DNA from: Acidaminobacter sp. JC074
GTDB lineage: Bacteria; Bacillota; Clostridia; Peptostreptococcales; Acidaminobacteraceae
Direction of reading: 5' to 3'
Assembly (NCBI RefSeq): GCF_022496765.1
Contig: NZ_VANV01000003.1
Span: forward strand, 86,001-150,000
DNA length: 64,000 nt
A program made the position numbers and the translations under genes. Shown in pieces: positions 50,468 through 60,130 of this stretch. The first letter of the stretch is position 1. Each line of letters begins with the position of its first letter. The notes beneath the pieces were generated by a model, which was not told where the DNA came from, did no database searches, and worked only from the letters and a program-made list of their open reading frames with translations.

Positions 50468-52184
50468 AAGAACCAAAGAGCTTTTGATTCAAAGTATAAA
50501 AGAAAAGAAACAATGGGCACTTTTAACATTGGTAGTATTAGTCGTTACAGTGATTGTACTGCCCCTTATGATGGAACATGATATATCAGAAGAGTTTATT
50601 GCACTTGGCATATTTGAAATCTTTGTGGTTATGTTTGTAAACTTACTCATCGATTTTAATTATCTTCATGATTCAAGAAAATTTGGCTATTACTTATCAA
50701 AACCATTTGGTGCTGTTAATAAGATGCATACTGTTATGTTGTCCAACAGTATCTTTGCCCTAATTTTCTTGGGTGGCTTATTTATCATATCGGCTATAGG
50801 CGGTCTTGAGTTGATGGAACTCTTTTTAGTACCTATTGCATGGCTAGCCTACCTGGTATTTATAACTGCCTTAGCCAGTCATATATCAGGTAATACCATC
50901 ATAGCAGGTTTGGTGACGATTTTCATATATGGTCTACCAGTTCTTATACTAGGTGTTATCTACTATGCCGTATCTTTTGTGAGTGATTTAGCTGTTGGCT
51001 TTAATGTTAACATCATTATGGAGTTTGTTTTAAATAACATATATAAGCTGGATGTATTGTATCTCATTAAGTACGTTGACGATTTTTCTATAGGTTACTT
51101 TGTGGTTGTGTTCTTGGTCTTGCTTATAGTTTACAGCTTAACCAGATGGATCATACAGCACAGAAAAAATGAGCGTATTGGTGAGTTTATTATGTTTAGA
51201 GGATTTAAGTACTTCGTAGCTGTCATTATGTCAGTTATGGTACCATTTATCTTCTCTAATATGCTTAATAGTAACGAAACATTGGTTATGGTTTTATCAT
51301 TTGTTATTTTAGGTGTACTGACTTATTATGTTGCTCTAGTGATACTTGATAAATCATTTAAGATTAAGAAAATGGCCATTAAAGTACTTCTTATATTTAT
51401 GTCAATTTTCCTAGCTATCGTCTTGATATCTGGACTTGTTGTGACAAGTGTTCAAGGTAACACCCCTGATATTGATAAAATAAAAGGTATATATGTTTCG
51501 ACTTCTGGTTCAGTTTATTTACCGAATGCAGAAAATGAGTATGTAGATGTTTCGAGACTAGACTATGAAGATATAATAAAACATGATCTACCTATTTATA
51601 CATCAAGAGAAGCCAAGCAGACTATTATAGACCTCCATAAGGCCATTGTTGATGATTCTTCATTTAATAGGTATATGGATATAAACATCATCTACTATAT
51701 GGAAAGCGGCGCAAAAACAAGTCGATACTTCTCTTTAGAATATAGAGGAGAATCCTATAATGCTGAAATTCTAAAATCCATTAAGGCCTTGATGAAAACT
51801 GATGAGAATAAGATCATCAGGTTCCCTTTATTCTATGATCCAGCTTATAGAAGTCACTTTAGAGATTTAGATGCCAATATTTATGGCGGTGATTTAGATC
51901 TGGAGTTAACATCGAGACAAACAGATGAGTTGATTCAGATGATGCGAAAAGACTTAGACCTTTACATTGGTCAATATGACGATGATATTTATTCTATTGG
52001 TTATAACAATTCATATGTATCTTTCCCATATGTTGAGATTTCTCAGGAGACCAAGGGCTACAGAGATTATCTAAGTGTTCAGTTTGTTAATAACAAGACA
52101 CGTTTTCAAAATTATGATATTCCTGAATACTTTGAGCATACAAGACTTTATGTACAAAAGCTTATAGATGATGGTAATAATTAA
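50442..52184 (+). CDS. ABC transporter permease of the GntR/ABC cassette
   Basis: A 580-residue membrane protein: two helical blocks (about 20-190 and 205-345, roughly ten helices) then a large external domain (about 350-580) without known signature. AGGAGG lies seven bases before ATG 50442, inside the ATPase gene; overlap is 26 bases. As partner of the YtrB-like ATPase it should form a two-component exporter. The external domain is longer than I expect and may bind the substrate or a wall ligand. Confidence 0.8.
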   Translation: MEQKSIMSKRTKELLIQSIKEKKQWALLTLVVLVVTVIVLPLMMEHDISEEFIALGIFEIFVVMFVNLLIDFNYLHDSRKFGYYLSKPFGAVNKMHTVMLSNSIFALIFLGGLFIISAIGGLELMELFLVPIAWLAYLVFITALASHISGNTIIAGLVTIFIYGLPVLILGVIYYAVSFVSDLAVGFNVNIIMEFVLNNIYKLDVLYLIKYVDDFSIGYFVVVFLVLLIVYSLTRWIIQHRKNERIGEFIMFRGFKYFVAVIMSVMVPFIFSNMLNSNETLVMVLSFVILGVLTYYVALVILDKSFKIKKMAIKVLLIFMSIFLAIVLISGLVVTSVQGNTPDIDKIKGIYVSTSGSVYLPNAENEYVDVSRLDYEDIIKHDLPIYTSREAKQTIIDLHKAIVDDSSFNRYMDINIIYYMESGAKTSRYFSLEYRGESYNAEILKSIKALMKTDENKIIRFPLFYDPAYRSHFRDLDANIYGGDLDLELTSRQTDELIQMMRKDLDLYIGQYDDDIYSIGYNNSYVSFPYVEISQETKGYRDYLSVQFVNNKTRFQNYDIPEYFEHTRLYVQKLIDDGNN

Positions 52185-52188
52185 AATA

Positions 52189-52216
52189 ATCCCAGCAGAT
52201 TTCTGCTGGGATTTGC
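52189..52216 (+). terminator. Terminator of the GntR/ABC cassette
   Basis: ATCCCAGCAG / CTGCTGGGAT with an ATTT loop, then TTGCTT. Confidence 0.8.
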
Positions 52217-52264
52217 TTATTTGTATGAAAACTTGATTTCATAAGTAAGTAATGTGCAGACTTC

Positions 52265-54340
52265 TTATTCTATAAATACCAAGTCATGTTTAGCTCGAGT
52301 GGCTGCTGTATAGGCAAACTGCTTGTGAAGGGGATGGTCCTTCTTTTTATTTAGATAAATAACCGCATCAAACTCAAGACCTTTGGCAAAGTATACTGGT
52401 AAGATGATGCGTTTATGATGAAGGCTTTTGTCGTAACCTGTCATGGCATAAACATCTTTTAGCTTTCTTGAGAGTTTTCTGGCTTCTGAAGATGTATGAA
52501 CAATAATAGCCGTTGTTGCATGATGATCAAGTCGATCTAGTGCAGCTTGAAGGTCTCTTATCAAATTCTTTGACTCAATAAACTCTGGCTGACTGCCTTG
52601 TCTTGAAAAAGCCTTAACTTCATCTTCAATAAATTGACCAGCAAAATCTGTGATGGATGTTGTTGATCTATAGCAGGTTTGAAGCGACAAATGTTTAACA
52701 TGGCTAGGATCAAAGATTCTTTCTAACTGCATTTCATAATGCTTTTCCTTATGATGATGAAGGGTCTGATTCATATCTCCTAAAATGGTGAAATGACTCC
52801 CTGGGAAAAGGGCTTTAATGACCCTTAATTGAACAGGGTTATAATCTTGTGATTCATCTATAACAACATATTTGAAATGCTTGTAGTCGTTTACAGGGTG
52901 AATCCAAGTTTTATAAAGTAGGATACCATGTTGGTCCTCATAGTTGTTGTTTCTTATAAAGAAATCATCTGGAATCTCAAAATCTACAAGTGAACGAAGG
53001 ACTTGTTTGTTTTCAAACATTTTTTCATAAATGTTTCTAGCTTTAAGATTGAGTGATTTGTTTAACCTAGACTTAAAAGCTCTATTATAGAGGGTCATTT
53101 TTCTCTGAATGGCCTCTTCTTTATGGAGAGGATAATTGTTCAGTTTTAAGACAATGTCTTTTACTTTTCCTTTTACATGCTTTTGCATGTAGCTTTGATG
53201 TGAGTATGACTTGTCCTTCAATTGATTGATGCCCACACTTAAAGGTGTTTTCATAAAGTGTCTAAGATACCATGACTTAATGGTCTGTCTGGTCACAATG
53301 GTATCATTATGATAATAAATGTCTTCATATTCATGGATATGAGTTAGGTAGTATCTAAACCATGTTTCTAGTAAGACATAATAGTTTTCTGTGTTTTTAA
53401 AGTGTGAAATCTTATTTCTCATGACCCTGTCCATATGGTGGCTGTATGTTTCTACGTGGTCGCCAACACATTCTACCAAGAAGTCTTCAAAAGTCTTTTG
53501 AGAAACACTTTTTTCACCTAGTTCAGGCAGTACTTCATCGATGTATTCTTTAAAATATTCGTTAGGGGACACGATAAGCATATTAGAAGAGGTATACTTC
53601 TTCTGTCCATGATACATTAGATATGCGAGTCTATGCATGGCAATGATGGACTTACCGCTGCCTGGTACGCCTTTTACAAACAAAAGATCAATGTCATCGG
53701 TTCTGATGATTTCATTTTGTCTTTCCTGGATGGTTTCAACAACTGAATGAAGCTTCTGGTCACCCTTTGAAGATAAAACTTCTAATAGTTGTGTATCAAC
53801 AACATTTTCTTTTAGATCAAAGTAGGCTTCAATGGTTTTATTGTCATAATAAAACTGTCTTTTTAAAGAAACGTCACCATAAACCATGCCTTGAGGTGAC
53901 TCATAAGACAGCCTGCCGTACTTGTTTTCATAATAAAGGCCTGCAATAGGAGACCGCCAGTCATAGACGACAATATCAAGGGTTTCATCATCAAATAGAT
54001 GTGAGATGCCTATGTAAAGTGATTCTGTATCATAACCGTCTTCTTTGAAATCCAGTCTACCAAAATAAGGTTTGTCTTTCATACGTATCAACTTTTCTAC
54101 TTTATTAGAAGAGTTTTTAAGACTGGTCTCTTTCTGTTGAAAGCTTTGAAGATATTGACTGAGCTCAGCTCGAACTTGAGGATCTGAATAATCAGTAGAG
54201 ACTTCCTCCATCATCTCCTTGTTATAGCTTCTTGCGTCATGTCTTAAATAAGAAAGAAAGGCTTCTTCTTTGTTTAAACTCTTGTCAATGACAGTCAAAG
54301 TCTTTTGATGATAATCTTGTTCTAGTTTTAGTATATCCAT
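52265..54340 (-). CDS. helD: HelD-like UvrD/Rep-superfamily helicase
   Basis: A 691-residue SF1 ATPase of the HelD group, which releases RNA polymerase from nucleic acid. N-terminal coiled coil (about 1-95), then KPYFGRLDF and the DWRSPIAGLYYE segment typical of HelD, Walker A VKGVPGSGKS near 223, Walker B VIDESQDYNPVQL, and late motifs LGDMNQTLH, VYFAKGLEFDAVI and YTAATRAKHDL. The last matches motif VI. AGGAGG precedes the ATG. Length is normal for the shorter members of the group. It stands alone. Confidence 0.88.
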   Translation of the reverse strand: MDILKLEQDYHQKTLTVIDKSLNKEEAFLSYLRHDARSYNKEMMEEVSTDYSDPQVRAELSQYLQSFQQKETSLKNSSNKVEKLIRMKDKPYFGRLDFKEDGYDTESLYIGISHLFDDETLDIVVYDWRSPIAGLYYENKYGRLSYESPQGMVYGDVSLKRQFYYDNKTIEAYFDLKENVVDTQLLEVLSSKGDQKLHSVVETIQERQNEIIRTDDIDLLFVKGVPGSGKSIIAMHRLAYLMYHGQKKYTSSNMLIVSPNEYFKEYIDEVLPELGEKSVSQKTFEDFLVECVGDHVETYSHHMDRVMRNKISHFKNTENYYVLLETWFRYYLTHIHEYEDIYYHNDTIVTRQTIKSWYLRHFMKTPLSVGINQLKDKSYSHQSYMQKHVKGKVKDIVLKLNNYPLHKEEAIQRKMTLYNRAFKSRLNKSLNLKARNIYEKMFENKQVLRSLVDFEIPDDFFIRNNNYEDQHGILLYKTWIHPVNDYKHFKYVVIDESQDYNPVQLRVIKALFPGSHFTILGDMNQTLHHHKEKHYEMQLERIFDPSHVKHLSLQTCYRSTTSITDFAGQFIEDEVKAFSRQGSQPEFIESKNLIRDLQAALDRLDHHATTAIIVHTSSEARKLSRKLKDVYAMTGYDKSLHHKRIILPVYFAKGLEFDAVIYLNKKKDHPLHKQFAYTAATRAKHDLVFIE

Positions 54341-54432
54341 GGCACCTCCTAGGCTAGAAGTATATTATAGAGCATTTGGCTGCAAATGGGTAGTCTTTAA
54401 TTTTTATTTTGTTTGTGCTATAATTATTACAG

Positions 54433-54459
54433 AAGCAGAGAGAAATCTCTGCTTTTTCT
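54433..54459 (+). terminator. Orphan rightward terminator
   Basis: AAGCAGAGA-gaaa-TCTCTGCTT with a T run, in the 140-base gap between two minus-strand genes. A TATAAT lies 12 bases upstream with a weak TTTAAT 17 bases before it, so a promoter-terminator unit without an ORF is possible. Confidence 0.55.
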
Positions 54460-54462
54460 ACG

Positions 54463-54492
54463 TTAAAAAGAGGCTTCTTATTAAGCCTCTTT
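54463..54492 (-). terminator. Terminator of the 142-residue gene
   Basis: AAAGAGGCTT / AAGCCTCTTT with a 6-base loop containing the stop codon; T run on the minus strand. Confidence 0.75.
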
Positions 54493-54909
54493 CATCATTT
54501 TAAACTCTTCTAAAGCATCTTTAAAGTATTTGGCATTGATGACTCTAGAGCTATGGTTATCTGCAAATGTTTCAAACCTATCTAAATGCTGTTCAACAGT
54601 ATCTACTGATAAGAGGGTCTTTGAGTCAATGATTAGAAACATAGGGGGATGAAGATCGTATTCATAATGATCTAAAAAAGTCTCTAATCGATTGAGTGAA
54701 TCTTTTGAATCCAAAACAGTCATATAAATGACCAGTTCAGACCTTGTAAGTATTTCATTGATTTCATGACACTTCTCTTTAGAGGTAATGTTTTTTAAGC
54801 TGACGACATTGGTTTCAATGTTCTTTGATTCTAATGTATAAATCAACTCAGATAGTTTGCTATCAGCATTCGAATGATTCATGTTTACATTAATAAGTGT
54901 AAATAACAT
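54481..54909 (-). CDS. Flavodoxin-like / FMN-reductase-like fold protein, uncertain
   Basis: A 142-residue cytoplasmic protein. The N-terminus LINVNMNHSNADSKLSELIYTLESKNIETNVVSL resembles the first beta-alpha unit of NAD(P)H-dependent FMN reductases, and LVIYMTVLDSKDSLNRLETFLDHY recalls a later strand-helix. The phosphate-binding loop is not conserved (NHSNAD rather than SPRxxxN), so flavin binding is doubtful. GGAGGTG precedes the ATG. Divergent from the ccdA operon; a redox role is inference. Confidence 0.45.
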   Translation of the reverse strand: MLFTLINVNMNHSNADSKLSELIYTLESKNIETNVVSLKNITSKEKCHEINEILTRSELVIYMTVLDSKDSLNRLETFLDHYEYDLHPPMFLIIDSKTLLSVDTVEQHLDRFETFADNHSSRVINAKYFKDALEEFKMMKEA

Positions 54910-55094
54910 TTTGCCACCTCCTTATCATTATTATACAAGTCTTTTTATGGTAATTGTGAGATTTGTATGATTTCTAATTAGAGTTTAATTTTACTCTAAT
55001 ACAATCGTATCAAAACAAAGTTTTTTGAGATTATATTCTATACCTTATTGGTGTAAATAGGGCTATAATGGTATCAAAGAAAGGAAGTGACACA

Positions 55095-55778
55095 ATGTTA
55101 GGAGAACAAATTTTTATTTCTACAGTATTTATAGCAGGACTATTATCTTTCTTTGCACCATGTGTATTTCCATTGATGCCAGTATATGTAGGTATATTGA
55201 CAGACAATGAAAAGGGGGGCAAGTGGAGACCGTATCTTAAAACATTCTTATTTGTAGGTGGTCTATCAACAAGCTTTGTACTTTTGGGATTTGGTGCTGG
55301 CGCTTTAGGAAGATTTATAAACGGCAGATGGTTTTCAATAGTAACAGGTTTACTTGTTGTTATATTAGGACTACATCAAATGGGCTTATTCAATCTGAAG
55401 TTTTTAAATAAATACAAAACACTTAAAGTTAAAGAAAGTAAAAACGATTTGATCAGTACATATTTATTAGGTTTTACATTTTCATTTGGATGGACGCCAT
55501 GTGTGGGACCTGTATTGGGTGCAGTATTGGTTGTATCTGCTGATGGTGGACAGGCTTTATATGGTGGATTTCTTATGATGATCTATGCAATAGGTCTAGC
55601 AATCCCGTTTTTAGTAATAGCAGCATTATCAAGTGTAATCATAGATAAACTAGAAAAGGTAGATAAATATCTGCCGATCATTAAAAAAGTAGGCGGGGCG
55701 TTAATTGTCTTAATGGGGATATTCTTAATGACAGAAAAATTAACAGCTATTACAGTTTGGTTTGAAAACTTATTATAG
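55095..55778 (+). CDS. ccdA: CcdA-family thiol:disulfide electron carrier
   Basis: A 227-residue membrane protein with six helices that moves electrons from cytoplasmic thioredoxin to the outer face. The redox pair is Cys in SFFAPCVFPLMP and TPCVGPVLG. AAAGGAAGTG sets ATG 55095, not the upstream in-frame codon. It is first in an operon with a thioredoxin and MsrAB, the arrangement known in pneumococci, where CcdA supplies electrons to Msr through secreted thioredoxins. Confidence 0.92.
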   Translation: MLGEQIFISTVFIAGLLSFFAPCVFPLMPVYVGILTDNEKGGKWRPYLKTFLFVGGLSTSFVLLGFGAGALGRFINGRWFSIVTGLLVVILGLHQMGLFNLKFLNKYKTLKVKESKNDLISTYLLGFTFSFGWTPCVGPVLGAVLVVSADGGQALYGGFLMMIYAIGLAIPFLVIAALSSVIIDKLEKVDKYLPIIKKVGGALIVLMGIFLMTEKLTAITVWFENLL

Positions 55779-55789
55779 GAGGAGAAAAA

Positions 55790-56506
55790 ATGAAAAAAAT
55801 ATTAATCGCTATCTTGGTAGTAGCAGTAGTTGGATTAGGTGCTATGTTTGCATTAAATAGCAATGATGATATGGATAAAAGCATGAATGATGATATGACT
55901 AAGTCAGAGATGGGTGAGTCTGATCATATGGAAAAAGAAGACGATATGGCATCAGATGATATGGAAAAAGAAGACGATATGGCTATGGAAGATGACATGG
56001 ACAAAGAAGATGACATGGACAAAGAAGATGACATGGACATAGAAGACGATAAGACTAAAGATGACATGGTTGAAGTCATGAATGAAGGTGAAATGGCTGA
56101 AATGTTTGAGCTTATGACACTTGATGGAGACATGGTTAAACTAGCTGACTTAAAAGGTGACAAGGTTTATGTGAAGTTTTGGGCTTCATGGTGCTCGATT
56201 TGTGTTTCAGGCTTAGAGGAATTAGATGAACTTTCAGGTATGGAAAGTGACTTTACAGTACTGACTATTATTGCACCTGATTACAATGGTGAACAAAGTT
56301 TAGATAAGTTTAAAGCATGGTTTGAAAAAAGAGGCCATGACAATATGACAGTTCTTGTAGATACTGATGGTGAAGTAACTAGAGCATTTGGTGTTAGAGG
56401 TTATCCAACATCTGCTTACATTGGTTCAGATGGTGTGTTAGTTAAGACGCTACCAGGTCATATGGGAAATGACAAAATTAAAATGACTTTCCAAGAGATT
56501 AAATAG
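55790..56506 (+). CDS. Membrane-anchored TlpA-like thioredoxin with Met/Asp-rich spacer
   Basis: A 238-residue protein: N-terminal membrane helix about 3-23 (no lipobox Cys), a spacer about 26-95 with roughly eighteen Met and very many Asp/Glu residues ([10 protein letters not shown] and similar), and a TlpA-like domain about 100-238 with active site WASWCSIC and cis-Pro in RGYPTSAYI. By context it reduces the downstream MsrAB using electrons from CcdA. The spacer is not part of the usual family. It is encoded partly by three 18-base repeats. AGGAGG precedes the ATG. Confidence 0.88.
   Translation: MKKILIAILVVAVVGLGAMFALNSNDDMDKSMNDDMTKSEMGESDHMEKEDDMASDDMEKEDDMAMEDDMDKEDDMDKEDDMDIEDDKTKDDMVEVMNEGEMAEMFELMTLDGDMVKLADLKGDKVYVKFWASWCSICVSGLEELDELSGMESDFTVLTIIAPDYNGEQSLDKFKAWFEKRGHDNMTVLVDTDGEVTRAFGVRGYPTSAYIGSDGVLVKTLPGHMGNDKIKMTFQEIK
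55988..56041 (+). repeat. Three tandem 18-bp units in the thioredoxin spacer
   Basis: Repeats of GAAGATGACATGGACAAA, the last differing by one base, encoding EDDMDK. They allow length change by slippage in multiples of six residues. Confidence 0.85.
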
Positions 56507-56514
56507 GAGGCATT

Positions 56515-57645
56515 ATGAAAAATATGATGATTGCAGCAGTGGTCATAGGACTATTGGGTATGGTCTTCTATGGCAGTGCTAGACTCAAGCTAAACAATCA
56601 AGTGGCAGAAGATATGGAAGTTAAGGTTGTCGATCAGACAGTCAGTGCAGCACTGATGTCTGACCATTTACCTAAGAATCCAAACAACACACTTGAGTTT
56701 GATACAGAAAATTTAAAAGACATTTACTTAGCAGGGGGGTGCTTCTGGGGACTTGAAGCATACTTGACAAGAATCCCTGGAGTCTATGATGCAACAGTCG
56801 GTTATGCAAATGGTTTGACAGAAAATCCATCTTATGAGGATTTGATTTACAGGAACTCAGGTCATGCAGAGACGGTTCATTTAAGATATGATCCTAAGTT
56901 GGTATCTTTAGAGACCGTTATAAATTATTACTTCAAGGTAATTGATCCAACATCTCTAAACAAGCAAGGCAACGATAGAGGTACTCAGTATAGAACTGGT
57001 ATTTACTTTACAAGCGAAAATGAAGAAAAACTAGTTGAAGCTTTAATTGAAAAAGAGCAAATGGACTATGACGACAAGATAGTTGTTGAAGTGTTACCGC
57101 TTGAACACTATTATTTAGCTGAAGAATACCACCAGGATTATCTAGAGAAAAATCCTAATGGCTACTGCCATATCGATATCAATGAAGTCACAGAAGGTGT
57201 ATCTAATTATGTTAAACCTTCAGATAGTGAACTTAGAGATATGTTAACAGATCTTCAATATGATGTGACTCAAAATGGTGGTACTGAAAGACCATTTGAA
57301 AATGAGTATTGGGACAATAAAGAAAAAGGTATCTATGTAGATATCGTGACAGGCGAACCTTTATTTTCTTCAATAGATAAATACGATTCTGGTACAGGAT
57401 GGCCAAGTTTTACACGACCAATAGAAGAATCTGTTATAATGGAAGTAGTAGATAAAAAATTTGGTATGAATCGAACAGAAGTGAAGAGTTTAAGTGGCGA
57501 CAGTCATCTAGGCCATGTCTTTAATGATGGTCCTGTAGATCAGGGTGGTTTAAGATACTGTATCAACTCAGCATCACTCAAATTTATACCTTATGAAGAT
57601 ATGGAAGCTATGGGTTATGGCCACCTAATGTATTTATTTGAATAG
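56515..57645 (+). CDS. msrAB: Membrane-anchored methionine sulfoxide reductase MsrA-MsrB fusion
   Basis: A 376-residue fusion. N-terminal anchor about 4-22; MsrA domain with GCFWG (Cys76) at about 70-225 and [11 protein letters not shown]; MsrB domain about 237-370 with GTGWPSF and catalytic Cys349 in [11 protein letters not shown]. The zinc Cys pairs of many MsrBs are absent ([13 protein letters not shown]), so it is the zinc-free type. It repairs both epimers of methionine sulfoxide outside the membrane. The MsrA active site is encoded by TGC, not TGA. Third gene of the ccdA operon; AGGAGG precedes the ATG. Confidence 0.95.
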   Translation: MKNMMIAAVVIGLLGMVFYGSARLKLNNQVAEDMEVKVVDQTVSAALMSDHLPKNPNNTLEFDTENLKDIYLAGGCFWGLEAYLTRIPGVYDATVGYANGLTENPSYEDLIYRNSGHAETVHLRYDPKLVSLETVINYYFKVIDPTSLNKQGNDRGTQYRTGIYFTSENEEKLVEALIEKEQMDYDDKIVVEVLPLEHYYLAEEYHQDYLEKNPNGYCHIDINEVTEGVSNYVKPSDSELRDMLTDLQYDVTQNGGTERPFENEYWDNKEKGIYVDIVTGEPLFSSIDKYDSGTGWPSFTRPIEESVIMEVVDKKFGMNRTEVKSLSGDSHLGHVFNDGPVDQGGLRYCINSASLKFIPYEDMEAMGYGHLMYLFE

Positions 57646-57653
57646 AGGATTTT

Positions 57654-58388
57654 ATGTTAAAACTGTTGATAGTAGATGATGAACCACTAATTAGACGAGG
57701 GATTAAATCTCTCGTCGACTTTGATTTATTAAATATCAAGGAAGTAAGAGAAGCAAAAAACGGACAAGAAGCATTGGAGATCTTTAAAGACTTTAAACCT
57801 CACTTAGTGCTTGCAGACATCAATATGCCTAAAATGGATGGTTTGACCTTTACGGAACATGCCAAGGCAATATCGCCTGATGTTAAGATTGCTTTGGTAA
57901 CAGGTTATGATTATTTTGATTATGCTGTGCAAGCTCTTAAGTTAGGTGTAGATGATTATGTTTTAAAACCAATATCTAAAAAAGATATTGAAGAAGTCCT
58001 TAAAAAGCTTATAGCAAAACTTGAAGTTAAAAACACAGAAGAGATTGTTGGTAAGTTTGAAGAAGAAAATGAAATTGCAGCTTTTTTAAATGATCACCAG
58101 TTTGAAATGGATTTTTCACTCAAGAAGTTAAGTGATCTGATGGGTTATTCAAGTAATCATTTAAGCACACTCTTTAAAAAGAAGTATGGCGTTACATTTC
58201 AAGATTATCTTTTGCAGGTAAGAATAGATAAAGCCAAAAGATTGATACTGACCACTTCTTTAAAAAACTATGAAATTGCTGAAATGGTAGGTTTTTCTGA
58301 TGTAAATTATTTTGGTACCCGTTTTAAGAAGATTGTCGGTATGTCTCCTAAGCAATATAAGGATCAGGTGAGAAAAGGTCATGACTAG
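57654..58388 (+). CDS. YesN-type response regulator (receiver plus AraC helix-turn-helix)
   Basis: A 244-residue regulator: receiver domain about 1-122 with phospho-Asp in HLVLADINMPKMDG and Lys in LKPIS, then an AraC DNA-binding domain about 140-240 (LSDLMGYSSNHLSTLFKKKYGVTF and EIAEMVGFSDVNYFGTRFKK). GAGGA precedes the ATG nine bases after msrAB, and the stop overlaps the kinase gene by eight bases. It is co-transcribed with the Msr operon, so may regulate it. Confidence 0.92.
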   Translation: MLKLLIVDDEPLIRRGIKSLVDFDLLNIKEVREAKNGQEALEIFKDFKPHLVLADINMPKMDGLTFTEHAKAISPDVKIALVTGYDYFDYAVQALKLGVDDYVLKPISKKDIEEVLKKLIAKLEVKNTEEIVGKFEEENEIAAFLNDHQFEMDFSLKKLSDLMGYSSNHLSTLFKKKYGVTFQDYLLQVRIDKAKRLILTTSLKNYEIAEMVGFSDVNYFGTRFKKIVGMSPKQYKDQVRKGHD

Positions 58389-60033
58389 ATTTTTTAAGCA
58401 AATAAAAGTTCAAATGACAGCCTATTATCTACTGGTATCTTTATTGATGATTTTGATTATGTCTGGTGTATTTTTCTTTTCTACATCACAGTTAATCTTA
58501 TCTGATACTTTTGACCAGACTACTTATGCAGTAGAAAAGTCCAGTCAGGATTTAATGAGTTATATTTCAAGAATGAAAACAACAGCTGTCTATATCAGTG
58601 AAAATGAATCAGTACTTGACTATCTATCTGGTCAAACCCATCATGCAGGTGAGGTGATAGACCAAGCCTTAAACACTGAACCATCGATTCTTTCTATAGT
58701 GATTGTTGGTAAAGAAGGCAAGGTTTTGTCAAATGAAAAGAATCTAGGCATGGCAGTATCTGATGATATGATGAAGGAGTCTTGGTACATAAGTGCCATT
58801 GACAATCAAAAAATGCCTGCACTTTCATCCGCTCGCCAACAAGATTTTACCATGGACAAAGATACCTGGGTTATATCACTCAGTCAGGAAATTTTAGATC
58901 CTGATGGTAAGAACTTAGGTGTTTTGCTTCTGGATTTAAAATACAATGTTATAGAAGAGTATTTGGATCATTTACCTCTTGGCGAGGAAGGTTTTGCCTT
59001 TATTATGGATGACAGTGGACAAGTGGTTTACCATCAAGATCCATCCTATTTTACTGATGAAAAAAAGAAGGCGGAGTTAAAGAACTTACTTACTTTAGAA
59101 TCGGGTGTTGTCGAAAAGAGATTGGTTCACCAGGTCTCAATTGAAGGGACCCACTGGACACTGGTCGGTGTATCATCTCTAGACCGTTTAAATGTTTTAA
59201 GTCGACAGATTATTGAAGTGCTTATTTTTGTAGGTATCATAGCGCTTTTATTCATCATTGGTGGTTCTTATATGATTGCCAATAGGATTACAAGTCCAAT
59301 TAAGCAATTGCAAAATGCTATGGCTAAATTAGAAACCTTTACACTTGAAAAAGCTTCCTATGAAGTAGAAGATTTATCTTCTTCTTACCATAAGATGTTG
59401 GATGAGATAGAATCGCTTCTGAAGGAAATAAAATCCAATGAACAGTATTTAAGAGAATATGAACTCAATGCGCTTCATAGTCAAATCAATCCCCATTTTC
59501 TTTACAATACATTAGATACCATTGTATGGATGGCTGAGTTTAATGACAGTGAAAAGGTTATAGAAGTAACAAAAGCCTTGTCTCAGTTCTTTAGGATTTC
59601 TTTATCCAAAGGGCAGGAGCTTATTAATCTTGAAAGTGAAATAGACCATGTAAGACAGTACCTCTTTATACAGAAGATGAGATATGAAGATGAACTGAAT
59701 TATAGCTTAGAACTCCAAGATGACTTAGAAGACTTTAAGATTCCTAAGATCGTTTTACAGCCTTTAGTGGAGAACGCTATCTATCACGGCATTAAAGAAA
59801 AAGCTGATGAAGGCCATATCGACATCAAGTGTTATAAGACAGATCAAGTATATATTGTTATAAAAGACGATGGTGTTGGTTTTGATTCTAAAAAAGGTAA
59901 TCTAAAACTAGGTGGTGTCGGCCTTGAAAATGTTAAGAAGCGTATTAAACTCGTGTACCCAGATTCAGACTTTATTGTAGATTCGAAGAAAAATGTTGGT
60001 ACTGAGATAACAATTGTAATTCCATATAAATAG
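58381..60033 (+). CDS. YesM-type sensor histidine kinase
   Basis: A 550-residue kinase of the His_kinase/YesM class: TM1 about 12-35, an external double-Cache-like domain about 36-278 (PSILSIVIVGKEGKVLSNEK, GFAFIMDDSGQVVYHQDPSY), TM2 about 280-302, HAMP, then the phospho-His in ALHSQINPHFLYNTLD and an ATPase domain with LQPLVENAIYHGI and GVGLENVKKRI. Pairs with the preceding AraC-type regulator. The signal is unknown; small sugars or redox-related compounds are possible. Confidence 0.92.
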   Translation: MTRFFKQIKVQMTAYYLLVSLLMILIMSGVFFFSTSQLILSDTFDQTTYAVEKSSQDLMSYISRMKTTAVYISENESVLDYLSGQTHHAGEVIDQALNTEPSILSIVIVGKEGKVLSNEKNLGMAVSDDMMKESWYISAIDNQKMPALSSARQQDFTMDKDTWVISLSQEILDPDGKNLGVLLLDLKYNVIEEYLDHLPLGEEGFAFIMDDSGQVVYHQDPSYFTDEKKKAELKNLLTLESGVVEKRLVHQVSIEGTHWTLVGVSSLDRLNVLSRQIIEVLIFVGIIALLFIIGGSYMIANRITSPIKQLQNAMAKLETFTLEKASYEVEDLSSSYHKMLDEIESLLKEIKSNEQYLREYELNALHSQINPHFLYNTLDTIVWMAEFNDSEKVIEVTKALSQFFRISLSKGQELINLESEIDHVRQYLFIQKMRYEDELNYSLELQDDLEDFKIPKIVLQPLVENAIYHGIKEKADEGHIDIKCYKTDQVYIVIKDDGVGFDSKKGNLKLGGVGLENVKKRIKLVYPDSDFIVDSKKNVGTEITIVIPYK

Positions 60034-60038
60034 TATTT

Positions 60039-60065
60039 AACCAGTCAAGAGGCTGGTTATTTTTC
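60039..60065 (+). terminator. Terminator of the ccdA-msrAB-two-component operon
   Basis: AACCAG / CTGGTT with an 8-base loop, then ATTTTTC. Confidence 0.75.
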
Positions 60066-60094
60066 TTGACGAATTAGAACGTATGTTCTATACT
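60066..60094 (+). promoter_or_regulatory. ridA promoter overlapping a LexA-like box
   Basis: TTGACG, 17-base spacer, TATACT. The spacer contains GAAC-GTAT-GTTC (60077-60088) directly against the -10, matching the GAACN4GTTC DinR/LexA core, with arms extended to TAGAAC/GTTCTA. Confidence 0.6.
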
Positions 60095-60130
60095 TGTATA
60101 AAGAGATAAAAAGATAAATAAGGAGGATTC

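Noticed and set aside
55988..56041. Tandem 18-bp units as a CRISPR-like or regulatory repeat
   Set aside because: They are in frame, have no spacers, and encode EDDMDK of the thioredoxin spacer.
55924..56163. 79-codon Ser/Met-rich minus-strand frame opposite the thioredoxin spacer
   Set aside because: A by-product of the repeated acidic codons on the other strand.
56740..56745. MsrA active site as a selenocysteine site, as in some clostridia
   Set aside because: The codon in GGCFWG is TGC and the frame is open; there is no TGA.
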